From contig JAGCSS010000305.1 in NCBI GenBank assembly GCA_017964055.1, positions 1 to 22,607 of the forward strand: a stretch of DNA of 22,607 nucleotides, written 5' to 3'. The notes beneath the pieces are model-generated. The model did not search any database. It saw nothing but the letters and a program-made list of their open reading frames with translations, and had not been told where the DNA came from. The position numbers and the translations under genes were made by a program. Positions 1 through 6,642 of the stretch are shown piece by piece; position 1 is the stretch's first letter; the number at the start of each line of letters is the position of its first letter. Source of the stretch: Lachnospiraceae bacterium. Lineage in GTDB: Bacteria; Bacillota; Clostridia; Lachnospirales; Lachnospiraceae.

Positions 1-302
1 AGTTTCCGCACCGTGCTGGAAATGGCGGGTATAACACCCGTGCAGAAGATCAGCCACTCCTTTTGAAGTTCAAAGCCGTGTCTGGTCTTCCACCAGTGAA
101 TATAGCTGTCATACCAGGCGTCCGGAACATCGGAATACCCGAATATCCCATGCTCAAATCTCGCTGCAAGAGCCTCCCTGATCTCGGGCGCGGTCTTAAA
201 ATCCATGTCCGCGACCCACATCGGGAGCTCGCCCTCTTTTACGTCCCATTTGAGCGAATCCGTTCCGCGTCTGGAAATGATCTCGTCAAAATCGTAAACC
301 AT
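1..302 (-). CDS. MalY/PatB-type aminotransferase (cystathionine beta-lyase), N-terminal part
   Basis: The first 100 residues of a PLP-dependent C-S lyase of the MalY/PatB family run off the left edge of the window. Seen: the start MVYDFDEIISRRGTDSLKWD, the WVADMDF motif at about residues 29-35, and GIFGYSDVPDAWYDSYIHWW, all typical of this family's N terminus. The catalytic lysine lies in the missing part. The ATG at 302 is preferred because GGGGGA lies about 8 nt upstream; an in-frame ATG at 317 lies before that Shine-Dalgarno sequence. Known family role: cleaving cystathionine or cysteine S-conjugates to a thiol, pyruvate and ammonia, in the cytoplasm. It starts 42 nt after the DUF3737 gene and is probably co-transcribed with it. 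The exact substrate cannot be told. Confidence 0.88.
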   Translation of the reverse strand, partial: MVYDFDEIISRRGTDSLKWDVKEGELPMWVADMDFKTAPEIREALAARFEHGIFGYSDVPDAWYDSYIHWWKTRHGFELQKEWLIFCTGVIPAISSTVRK

Positions 303-344
303 TATATTTTCCCCCATACCCATTATAGCATCGAGCATCCGCTC

Positions 345-1220
345 TTACTGTCTCCAGCTGACCCTGTCGGTATTTTTAGCGATATCGCTGCAGACGATCT
401 TTGTCTTTGAAGGATCGATCTGATCCTTTTCCATGATCAGCTCACCGATACGCTCGGCGCGGATCGTGCCCGACTTGGGATTGAATACGCTCTCTATACC
501 GGAGCAGATCTCGGCATCCACATCGGAATACTCAAACGCGAGCGTGGTGTCGAGCAGCCTGCAGTTGATCATTTTAAGATTATCTATGTAGCACATGCCC
601 TGCAGGGACTCTATGGTGCAGTTGACCAGTGTCAGGTTCTTCGAATTCCAGCCGAGATACTCGCCCGAAATGAACGAATCGTACACCGTAACGTTCTCAC
701 TGTTCCAGAACGAATCCTTCGAGAGCAGCCTGGAGTTCCTGACAGTGACATTGTAAACGCCGTCGAACGAATAATTGCCGTCCAGCTCCAGTCCGTCGAT
801 CTCCATATCGTGTGAATTCATCGCAAAGTAATCGCCCTTTGCGCGAACGTTTTTCATGGTGACATGATCGCAGCTCCAGAAAGTCTCGGCAGCATGCGTA
901 AAAGTAACGTTCTCGAGCTCAACGCCGCTGCAGCGCCTGAAATTCTTCGGTGCCTGAAGCATCGAATCCTTAACTCTGATATCGTTCGTATACCAGACTC
1001 CGGCTCTCGCCATCTCGAACCAGCTAGAATCCTCTACCGTAACATTATTACAGTACCAGAGCGGATACTTCCACCTGAACATGCAGGTCTTGAGCTCTAA
1101 GTCACCGCTCTCCTTTAAGGGCGATTCTCCGTCCGCAAAGGTACAACCGTCGAATCTTGCGCCGTGTGTCGCAAAACAGGCACGCTCACCGCAGAACTTC
1201 TCATTTTTGAATTCCTTCAT
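345..1220 (-). CDS. DUF3737 family protein, right-handed beta-helix
   Basis: This 291-residue protein has no signal peptide or membrane segment. It shows a regular ladder of short beta-strand repeats of about 20 residues (for example VTVEDSSWF, IRVKDSMLQ, VELENVTF, VTMKNVRA, VTVRNSRLL, VTVYDSFI, LTLVNCTI, LKMINCRLL), which is the pattern of a parallel beta-helix. The whole protein matches what I know of DUF3737, a family of unknown function in gut Firmicutes. The start is ATG at 1220; the upstream Shine-Dalgarno sequence is weak. It is the first gene of a two-gene operon with the MalY-type lyase and has a good promoter about 70 nt upstream. The beta-helix fold is inferred from the repeats. 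No enzymatic role is claimed. Confidence 0.85.
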   Translation of the reverse strand: MKEFKNEKFCGERACFATHGARFDGCTFADGESPLKESGDLELKTCMFRWKYPLWYCNNVTVEDSSWFEMARAGVWYTNDIRVKDSMLQAPKNFRRCSGVELENVTFTHAAETFWSCDHVTMKNVRAKGDYFAMNSHDMEIDGLELDGNYSFDGVYNVTVRNSRLLSKDSFWNSENVTVYDSFISGEYLGWNSKNLTLVNCTIESLQGMCYIDNLKMINCRLLDTTLAFEYSDVDAEICSGIESVFNPKSGTIRAERIGELIMEKDQIDPSKTKIVCSDIAKNTDRVSWRQ

Positions 1221-1281
1221 TAATCACACTTGGCTGCAATTCATGCTGCAGCTCATCTTCCTTTCCGCGTATAAAACTACA

Positions 1282-1313
1282 GTTAACATTATACCGCAAA
1301 ATATGTTAACATT
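1282..1313. repeat. Two direct GTTAACATT boxes in the DUF3737 promoter
   Basis: The nine bases GTTAACATT occur at 1282-1290 and again at 1305-1313, 23 bp apart centre to centre. The second copy sits in a perfect 10-bp palindrome ATGTTAACAT (1303-1312). The boxes overlap the -10 and -35 elements of the leftward DUF3737 promoter, the position of a repressor operator. The regulator is unknown. Confidence 0.5.
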
Positions 1314-1316
1314 CAA
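1288..1316 (-). promoter_or_regulatory. Sigma-A type promoter for the DUF3737-malY operon
   Basis: On the minus strand, TTGAAT (1316-1311) and TATAAT (1293-1288) are separated by exactly 17 bp. This leaves a leader of about 60 nt before the DUF3737 start. The -10 hexamer is a full consensus match. Confidence 0.7.
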
Positions 1317-1406
1317 ATCACTTTCACTCAAATTAAATATCTGTTAATAACTCTTAACTTATCATAAAAAATCCAGAAAACAGGCGCTTTCCGAAGACGG
1401 GCGCGA

Positions 1407-1435
1407 TTGACACCGTTTGCCTTAGATGATATGAT
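1407..1435 (+). promoter_or_regulatory. Sigma-A type promoter for the receiver-Hpt gene
   Basis: A perfect TTGACA (1407-1412) is followed after 17 bp by TATGAT (1430-1435). Transcription would begin near 1442, about 30 nt before the GTG start at 1472. No promoter of similar quality was seen before the SufC-like gene, so this one may also drive the Fe-S assembly genes. Confidence 0.8.
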
Positions 1436-1471
1436 AATGGGCGAATTACAGCACTTAAGCGAGGCGCAAAA

Positions 1472-2425
1472 GTGAGATCCAAAAAGCATTTTCTGGTGGT
1501 GGACGACAGCGAGCTGAGCCTCCGTGTCACGGAGATGCTGCTCAACAGCTTCGGAATATCGGGAGACTACGTTTCCGGCGCAGATGCCGCTTTCACCGCT
1601 CTGTCCAGACGGGATTACGATCTGGTGCTGATCGACTACCTCATGCCCGGCATGAACGGTATCGAGACGGTGGAGGTCATCCGTCGCATGGCGGGCGGAC
1701 AGCGGAGGGGTTACTATGCCAGTCTGCCGATCATCATCCTGACCGCCGAAGAAAATGAAGAGCTTGTTGCCGAGATGATCGCGAGCGGCGCCAACGGTGT
1801 TCTGACAAAACCGCTGCAGGCCGAGGACCTTAAAAAGGTCATGTCCGAGTGGACTCCCAGAGTTCACGGTATCCCGGACGAGAGCCTTGAGGCGGCGCTT
1901 GCCGAGGACCCCGAGGGCTTTGCCGAACTGGTGCGGATCTTCTGCGAAGACATTCCCGCAAAGAAATCCCGCATCGAGGCGGCCCTGGACGCGGCCGATT
2001 ATGAGGAATACACGGTCGAGGTCCACCGCATCAAGGGCGAATGCAAGATCATCAACGCGAACGAGCTCGCCGAAGCCGCAAAAGTACTTGAATTCACCGG
2101 AAAAGCCATTACCGGCGCCGTTCCGAACGGCAAAAGCGACGAGGACAACAAGATGACCGTTCTCGTCGAGACTCCGAAGCTGCTGTACGCGCTCGAGCAG
2201 ATGAGGCCCGAGCTGCTCGACGTGGCCGAAGAGATCATGCCCGAGGAAGAAACGGCTGCGGCCGCCGAACAGAGCGAGACTCCTTCTGCGGTTCCGAAGG
2301 CCGATCTTGAGAAGCTGCTGCGCTATGCCGACCATGCGCTCGAATCCCTGGGCGACGGCGACACACAGCTCACCTCCGAATGGCTTGAAGAGATCAAGGA
2401 ACTTACGGTCCGTCTTCTGCGCTGA
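1472..2425 (+). CDS. Response regulator with C-terminal Hpt domain
   Basis: This 317-residue cytoplasmic phosphorelay protein has a receiver domain (about residues 5-128) with acidic D11/D12, phosphoacceptor D55 in LIDYLMPGMNG, T91 and K113 (LTKP). A histidine phosphotransfer (Hpt) domain follows at about 135-210, with the probable phosphorylated H185 in HRIKGECK. The last 100 residues are helical, Ala/Glu-rich and unassigned. There is no DNA-binding output domain, so it probably passes phosphate on rather than controlling genes directly. The start is GTG with GCGAGGCG about 8 nt upstream, just below a strong promoter. No histidine kinase lies in the window. It ends 60 nt before the Fe-S assembly pair and may share its transcript. 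Confidence 0.88.
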   Translation: MRSKKHFLVVDDSELSLRVTEMLLNSFGISGDYVSGADAAFTALSRRDYDLVLIDYLMPGMNGIETVEVIRRMAGGQRRGYYASLPIIILTAEENEELVAEMIASGANGVLTKPLQAEDLKKVMSEWTPRVHGIPDESLEAALAEDPEGFAELVRIFCEDIPAKKSRIEAALDAADYEEYTVEVHRIKGECKIINANELAEAAKVLEFTGKAITGAVPNGKSDEDNKMTVLVETPKLLYALEQMRPELLDVAEEIMPEEETAAAAEQSETPSAVPKADLEKLLRYADHALESLGDGDTQLTSEWLEEIKELTVRLLR

Positions 2426-2485
2426 CGGCTTTTTGCCGTACCGATCACATAAACAGCGGAGTTATCCGCAAGAACGGAGACACAC

Positions 2486-3226
2486 ATGCTCGAATTACAA
2501 AACATTACCTATTCGGCCTCCGATGAGAACGGTGAAAAGGACATCCTCAGGGATGTCAGCCTGACTCTCGAAGACAACAAATTTTACGTTATCACAGGCC
2601 CGAACGGCAGCGGCAAGTCTTCTCTCGCGAAGATCATCGCCGGCATCTACACTCCCGAATCGGGAAAGATCCTGTTCAACGGCCGTGACATCACAGACCT
2701 TCCGATCACGGACAGGGCCAACCTCGGTATCAGCTTCGCTTTCCAGCAGCCGATCCGTTTTAAGGGCATCACCGTCAAGGATCTGATCAAGCTTGCGGCG
2801 AACGGGCCCGCGGACAAGGATATGAACGCCGACATCTGCGATTACCTTTCGCAGGTAGGCCTCTGCGCACGCGACTACATCAACCGCGAGGTCAACGCTT
2901 CCCTCTCCGGCGGAGAGTTAAAGCGCATCGAGATCGCGATGACGCTTGCGCGCAAGTCCCAATTCACCGTTTTTGACGAGCCCTAGGCGGGCATCGACCT
3001 CTGGAGCTTCAACAACCTCATCAAGGTATTCGAAAAGCTCCACGACGAGACCCACGGCTCGATAGTGATCATTTCCCATCAGGAGAGGATCATCAATATA
3101 GCTGACGAGATCATTCTGCTCGCAGACGGACAGATCGCGAAGACCGGCTCAAAGGATGAGGTCATGCCGATACTCATGAGCGGAAACATCGCAAAGGCCA
3201 ACTGCGGCAAGGCAGAGGCAGTATAA
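2486..3226 (+). pseudogene. sufC: SufC-like (SmsC-type) Fe-S assembly ATPase interrupted by an in-frame TAG
   Basis: Read through, this is a full-length 246-codon ABC-type ATPase of the SufC kind, which powers Fe-S cluster assembly together with SufB. Seen: Walker A GPNGSGKS (38-45), Q-loop QQ (87-88), signature LSGGE (140-144) and Walker B ending FDEP (163-166) with catalytic E165. Codon 167 is TAG (2984-2986). The frame then continues perfectly with AGIDLWSF (D-loop) and VIISHQERI (H-switch H198) to TAA at 3224. Relatives, as I recall them, have Glu at this point (FDEPEAGID), so one GAG-to-TAG change explains it. Termination would give 166 residues without the D-loop and H-switch, presumably inactive. 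A sequencing error, a true mutation or readthrough are all possible. The SufB partner follows after 25 nt and is intact. Confidence 0.85.
2984..2986 (+). other. In-frame amber codon within the SufC-like gene
   Basis: TAG lies between CCC (Pro166) and GCG (Ala168), inside the otherwise conserved FDEP-x-AGID motif. UAG also ends at least four apparently normal genes here (at 5682, 6123, 9482 and 21093), so it is an ordinary stop in this genome. There is no good restart codon just after it. Confidence 0.9.
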
Positions 3227-3251
3227 TACCGCCATTACGAGAGAGGAAAAC

Positions 3252-4169
3252 ATGGACGAGATACAGAAGAGATTACTTGCGGAAGTGGCAGACCTTCACG
3301 AGGTTCCCGAAGGCGCCTACAATATCCGCTCAAACGGTGAGGGCGCAGGACGCCGTTCCACCGCAAATATTGAGATAACAACAAAAGAAGACAAGCCCGG
3401 CATCAACATCAGGATCAAGGACGGCACCGTAAGAGAGAGTGTGCACATTCCCGTCATCATCAGCGAGACCGGACTCACCGAGTCGGTCTATAACGACTTT
3501 TTCATCGGAGATAACTGCGATGTTACGATCATCGCCGGCTGCGGCATCCACAACTGCGGCACGCAGAAGTCAGAGCACGACGGCATCCACACGTTTTTCG
3601 TCGGCAAGGATTCAAAGGTACGCTATGTCGAGAAGCATTACGGCGAGGGCGACGGCAACGGTGAGATCGTGCTGAACCCCCAGACCATCGTTCATCTCGA
3701 CGAGGGCTCCTATCTTGAGATGGAGACGGTCCAGATCAAGGGCGTCGACTCCACTGTCCGCGAGACAAAGGGCGATGTGGCCGCAGGCGCGACTCTCGTT
3801 GTAAAAGAAAAGATCATGACTCACGGAAAACAGCACGCCGAGACTAATTTCGACGTAGACCTGAACGGTGACGGCTGCGGCTGCAACCTCATCTCCCGTT
3901 CCGTTGCGTGCGACAGCTCGGAGCAGGTATTCCGCTCACACATCCGCGGCAATTCAAACTGCCACGGTCATTCCGAGTGCGACGCCATCATCATGGACAA
4001 CGCCCGCGTGGACGCTATCCCCGCTCTTGCAGCAAACAATGTCGACGCTTCCCTGATCCATGAGGCAGCCATCGGCAAGATCGCGGGCGAGCAGATCACC
4101 AAGCTCATGACCTTAGGTCTTACCGAAGAAGAAGCCGAGGCCATGATCGTAAACGGATTCCTGAAATAA
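3252..4169 (+). CDS. sufB: SufB/SufD-like Fe-S cluster assembly scaffold (short, SmsB-type)
   Basis: This 305-residue cytoplasmic beta-helix scaffold partners the SufC-like ATPase. Seen: the core motif GCGIHNCGTQKSEHDGIH (96-113), FVGKDSKVRYVEKHYGEG (116-133), and the C-terminal block HEAAIGKIAGEQITKLMTLG (270-289) with the conserved Glu, as in SufB/SufD. It is much shorter than classical SufB (about 470 residues) and fits the compact SmsB proteins of anaerobes. Several cysteines (C97, C102, C209, C211, C220, C237, C243) could bind Fe-S. The start is ATG with GAGAGG upstream, 25 nt after the ATPase gene. No sufS, sufU or second sufD copy is adjacent. If the ATPase is truly truncated, this gene would lack its energy partner unless another copy exists. 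Confidence 0.9.
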   Translation: MDEIQKRLLAEVADLHEVPEGAYNIRSNGEGAGRRSTANIEITTKEDKPGINIRIKDGTVRESVHIPVIISETGLTESVYNDFFIGDNCDVTIIAGCGIHNCGTQKSEHDGIHTFFVGKDSKVRYVEKHYGEGDGNGEIVLNPQTIVHLDEGSYLEMETVQIKGVDSTVRETKGDVAAGATLVVKEKIMTHGKQHAETNFDVDLNGDGCGCNLISRSVACDSSEQVFRSHIRGNSNCHGHSECDAIIMDNARVDAIPALAANNVDASLIHEAAIGKIAGEQITKLMTLGLTEEEAEAMIVNGFLK

Positions 4170-4170
4170 C

Positions 4171-4194
4171 TGCGTCCCTGCCTAAGGGACGGCA
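4171..4194 (+). promoter_or_regulatory. Hairpin between the SufB-like gene and the next gene
   Basis: A 7-bp perfect stem, CGTCCCT (4173-4179) with AGGGACG (4185-4191), encloses a 5-nt loop. It can be extended by three pairs with a one-base bulge. There is no T-run, so it is not a classical terminator. It starts just after the TAA and could be an attenuator or mRNA-stabilising structure. Confidence 0.45.
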
Positions 4195-4210
4195 TACGGG
4201 TGGGAACGCT

Positions 4211-5254
4211 ATGCAGCTGATAAAGGATTTGGCAAATACGCTGGGTATGCCCGGCGGGGAAAACGAGAATATACTTATCAACCGATGCGGTTTTAACTCC
4301 AAAGGCTTTTTGAGCCGCCTGTACCTGAACGGTCTGGACCTCCGCGGCAGCATCGATCTGAGTGACTATACCAAGCATCTTACGGTGCTCGATATCCGCA
4401 ATAACCCGGAACTGCAGGAAGTCAGGATCAGCTCACTGAGCCTCCTGGCTTCCGTTCTTGATTCGGAGACAAAGGACTATTGCTGCGAGGCATTGAAGCT
4501 GAACAAGGGACAGACGGTCACGGTCGTTGACTCATCGCACGATATCAACGAGAGTCCCTTTGCGCATTTTTTCCTGGAAAACGACGATGAAGAGCTTATC
4601 GTGACACACAGCGCGGATGCTCTGCCGCACGCTTCGCGTTCGGGCCTGTCCGAAGGTATCCGGATCACGCCCGCGGCGGACATGTATACGCAAAAAGCCA
4701 GGCTGGCACTCGAGTCCGACCTGCTGCAGACAGCCGTTATAGGGCGTGAGCTCACCTCCTGCCTTCAGGACCGCTTCGACCGCACCGGGATCGGCATGCT
4801 CAACAGGGGCTTAAAGCAGCTGCGCGCTCTCGCCGCCGACTGCGAGCAGGACAGATTCATCAGGCAGTCGATCAAAAAGATCAAGTCGCGCTGCAGCCGG
4901 TCCGCATCGCCCGAAACCATCCGCGAGATGTGCTCGGATTTCGCCGACAAACTCTGGTCGGCCGAAAGAAACGGCGTCATACTGTCCGACCACCTGATCG
5001 GCCCCGGCGGGCACCTGCCCGTAAATGTCCACAATTACGGCAAATCGGGAAAGCAGCTGATCGACGGTGCCGACCGTTCCGATACCTCTAAATACCTGCA
5101 TATCCTGCAGAGCGCGCGCGATGACCATATCACGGGCGCGGGTTACGGCAAATGCCATCTGAGGCTCCAGGCCGAGCGATATACGGACCTCGTTACAGAG
5201 CTGTCGGAAAGCGTTGATGATCTGAACTCGAAACTGGCCTTACAAACATCCTGA
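4211..5254 (+). CDS. Unrecognised 347-residue protein with a leucine-rich N-terminal part
   Basis: I do not recognise this family. There is no signal peptide or membrane segment, so it is probably cytoplasmic. Residues 33-83 (LSRLYLNGLDLRGSIDL, then HLTVLDIRNNPELQEVRIS) resemble two or three degenerate leucine-rich repeats. Residues from about 110 to 150 are acidic and of low complexity. The C-terminal half (about 165-347) is predicted mostly helical and charged, with a striking glycine stretch LIGPGGHLPVNVHNYG. Codon use and GC look like the neighbours. The start is ATG with GGGTGGGA about 8 nt upstream. It follows the SufB-like gene by 41 nt with a hairpin between, so a shared transcript is possible but not required. 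No function is assigned. Confidence 0.75.
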   Translation: MQLIKDLANTLGMPGGENENILINRCGFNSKGFLSRLYLNGLDLRGSIDLSDYTKHLTVLDIRNNPELQEVRISSLSLLASVLDSETKDYCCEALKLNKGQTVTVVDSSHDINESPFAHFFLENDDEELIVTHSADALPHASRSGLSEGIRITPAADMYTQKARLALESDLLQTAVIGRELTSCLQDRFDRTGIGMLNRGLKQLRALAADCEQDRFIRQSIKKIKSRCSRSASPETIREMCSDFADKLWSAERNGVILSDHLIGPGGHLPVNVHNYGKSGKQLIDGADRSDTSKYLHILQSARDDHITGAGYGKCHLRLQAERYTDLVTELSESVDDLNSKLALQTS

Positions 5255-5259
5255 TCGCA

Positions 5260-5682
5260 ATGAATATTTTGATTTTAACCGCCTGCTGCATCGCGCTCGT
5301 TCGATCGGGCCTTTGCGCAGAGATCTGTTCCGAGCAGGAAACGGTTTTTCAGTACTGCTCACGCAATGTACGCCTGCTCCTCTCCCGCTGCAGTCTGCCG
5401 CTCCTGACCGGCCCCGAGCATGAGGAAAGATGCCGCATTGTCAACATTGAAGATACACTTACTTACACATCCAAGAGCATCGCTGCCGTCAGCATCGCGA
5501 TGCTTTTTGTCATGCTGTGCAGACTGGCCTCTCTGGGGCTTATCTGCTATGCGATAATCCGTATTATACGCTTCAGGAACAACAGCAAAGGCGACCGTTC
5601 TTTCGGCATATATCTGATGTCAAAGACCCGATGTCGCTTTTATTCTAACACACCCATGCAGATTCGGGCTTCATTCAAATAG
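5260..5682 (+). CDS. Possible small cysteine-rich membrane protein, unrecognised
   Basis: This is a 140-residue frame starting 5 nt after the previous gene. It has a hydrophobic, signal-like start (MNILILTACCIALV), ten or more cysteines and one clear membrane segment (about 72-102, IAAVSIAMLFVMLCRLASLG onward). No good ribosome binding site is visible, so expression would rely on coupling to the upstream gene. Codon choice is like the neighbours, and no other frame here looks coding. Its last third overlaps one arm of an inverted repeat. It may be genuine, the decayed remnant of a gene, or a chance frame. Confidence 0.4.
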   Translation: MNILILTACCIALVRSGLCAEICSEQETVFQYCSRNVRLLLSRCSLPLLTGPEHEERCRIVNIEDTLTYTSKSIAAVSIAMLFVMLCRLASLGLICYAIIRIIRFRNNSKGDRSFGIYLMSKTRCRFYSNTPMQIRASFK

Positions 5683-5696
5683 ATTCCCGAGGGTCT

Positions 5697-5725
5697 TTGA
5701 TACAATTAAATATGGTTGATAAAGT
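5697..5725 (+). promoter_or_regulatory. Weak candidate promoter for the XRE regulator
   Basis: TTGATA (5697-5702) and TAAAGT (5720-5725) are spaced 17 bp apart. The -35 matches 5 of 6 consensus bases and the -10 matches 4 of 6. The local DNA is AT-rich compared with the flanking genes. It would place the start of transcription just before the inverted repeat at 5734-5752. Confidence 0.35.
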
Positions 5726-5733
5726 TACGCAGG

Positions 5734-5752
5734 CATGCATTTTTCGTGCATG
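5734..5752. promoter_or_regulatory. Inverted repeat in the leader of the XRE gene, possible operator
   Basis: CATGCA (5734-5739) and TGCATG (5747-5752) form an inverted repeat with a 7-nt T-rich spacer. It lies 27 nt before the start codon and right after the candidate promoter, where an autoregulating XRE repressor could bind. Confidence 0.4.
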
Positions 5753-5778
5753 TCCGTTTGCCGAAAGGACCATTTTTT

Positions 5779-6123
5779 ATGTACGAAGACCAGCTATATG
5801 ACAAGCAGTTTGCTGCGCGTCTGTCCCAGCTGAGGATGAATAAAGGCGTTTCCGCCAGAGAAATGAGCCTCGCGCTCGGACAGAATCCGGCTTATATAAA
5901 TAACATCGAGACCGGCAAGGCATTTCCGTCGATGACATGTTTCTTCTATATCTGTGAGTACCTCCAGATAACACCGATGGAGTTTTTCGATACTTCAAGG
6001 CCGAACCCCGATCAGGTTTCCAGGATCATCGAGTACCTGAACAAGCTCAGCAGAAGTCAGCTCGATATCATCGAATCGCTTTCACACGATCTTGCCAGAG
6101 TAACAGATAAGAAAAAGGCATAG
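5779..6123 (+). CDS. XRE-family helix-turn-helix transcriptional regulator
   Basis: This 114-residue cytoplasmic DNA-binding protein has a Cro/C1-type HTH at about residues 11-65 (FAARLSQLRMNKGVSAREMS, then QNPAYINNIETGKAFPSM). A helical tail with MEFFDTSRPNPDQVSRIIEY probably serves in dimerisation. The start MYEDQLYD is chosen because GAAAGGA lies 9 nt upstream. A TTG at 5716 would extend the frame through the palindromic leader and has no ribosome site. It is a single-gene unit closed by a strong terminator. Targets are unknown; autoregulation through the inverted repeat is inferred. Confidence 0.88.
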   Translation: MYEDQLYDKQFAARLSQLRMNKGVSAREMSLALGQNPAYINNIETGKAFPSMTCFFYICEYLQITPMEFFDTSRPNPDQVSRIIEYLNKLSRSQLDIIESLSHDLARVTDKKKA

Positions 6124-6156
6124 TCCCCTGTTTTGAGACTATGCCTTTATTTTTTT
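6114..6156 (+). terminator. Rho-independent terminator after the XRE gene
   Basis: A perfect 12-bp stem, AAAGGCATAGTC (6114-6125) with GACTATGCCTTT (6137-6148), has an 11-nt loop and is followed by a run of T (6150-6156). The stop codon of the XRE gene lies inside the first arm. On the other strand it may also end the leftward deacylase transcript. Confidence 0.93.
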
Positions 6157-6168
6157 GCTCATCCGCCC

Positions 6169-6642
6169 TTACACAAGCTCCGCGAATCCGCATCCGACCA
6201 CCGCGGCCAGATCCGCCGGTGCCAGTTCTATCTGGAATCCAACCTTGCCTGCGCTCACGAACATCTTCTCATATTCCTCTGCCGAGGCATCGATAAAAGT
6301 CTTGAACTGCTTCTTCATCCCTATCGGCGAGCATCCTCCGTGGACATATCCCGTAAGAGGCAGAAGTTCCTTCTGTTTGATCATGGCGACGGCCTTCTCG
6401 CCCGCTGCCGATGCCGCTTTTTTCAGGTCAAGCTCCGCTCCGACCGGGACCACGAATACATAGTACTGTCCGGATTTTCCCTGTGTTACCAGGGTTTTAA
6501 AAACCTTAAGCGGGTCCTCGCCCAATATCCCGGCTATCTCCTCCCCCGTCATCGTCGCGTCGGGCTCGTACGAATGAGGCTCGTACGCGATCTTTTTCTG
6601 ATCGAGTACCCTCATCACATTTGTGCGTTCGTTAGCTTTCAT
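6169..6642 (-). CDS. ybaK: YbaK/EbsC-type aminoacyl-tRNA deacylase (Cys-tRNA(Pro) deacylase)
   Basis: This 157-residue cytoplasmic editing enzyme removes cysteine wrongly loaded on tRNA-Pro. Seen: DPLKVFKTLV with the probable catalytic lysine (K49), YVFVVPVGAELDLKKAA, and the GYVHGGCSPIGMKK block typical of the family. The length is normal. The ATG at 6642 is chosen because AGGTGA lies about 7 nt upstream; a GTG at 6654 would overlap that site. The first 11 nt overlap the end of the VanZ-family gene, so translation is probably coupled. It is the last gene of a leftward operon after the AraC and VanZ genes; the reason for this grouping is not obvious. Substrate specificity within the family is inferred. 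Confidence 0.92.
   Translation of the reverse strand: MKANERTNVMRVLDQKKIAYEPHSYEPDATMTGEEIAGILGEDPLKVFKTLVTQGKSGQYYVFVVPVGAELDLKKAASAAGEKAVAMIKQKELLPLTGYVHGGCSPIGMKKQFKTFIDASAEEYEKMFVSAGKVGFQIELAPADLAAVVGCGFAELV

Noticed and set aside
1328..2335. Long leftward frame of 335 codons opposite the receiver-Hpt gene
   Set aside because: It is a shadow of the GC-rich codon pattern of the forward gene, which has clear domains, a promoter and a ribosome site. The shadow has low-complexity composition and no recognisable domain.
2984..2986. Genome-wide reassignment of UAG as explanation of the SufC-like amber codon
   Set aside because: UAG is used as the normal stop of at least four other genes in the window, so it is not generally a sense codon. 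Context-specific readthrough remains open.
4171..4194. Rho-independent terminator after the SufB-like gene
   Set aside because: A good stem is present but no T-run follows, so it is listed only as a hairpin.
5716..5778. Longer XRE protein from a TTG start
   Set aside because: There is no ribosome site, it covers the palindromic leader, and the HTH family begins near the ATG at 5779, which has GAAAGGA upstream.
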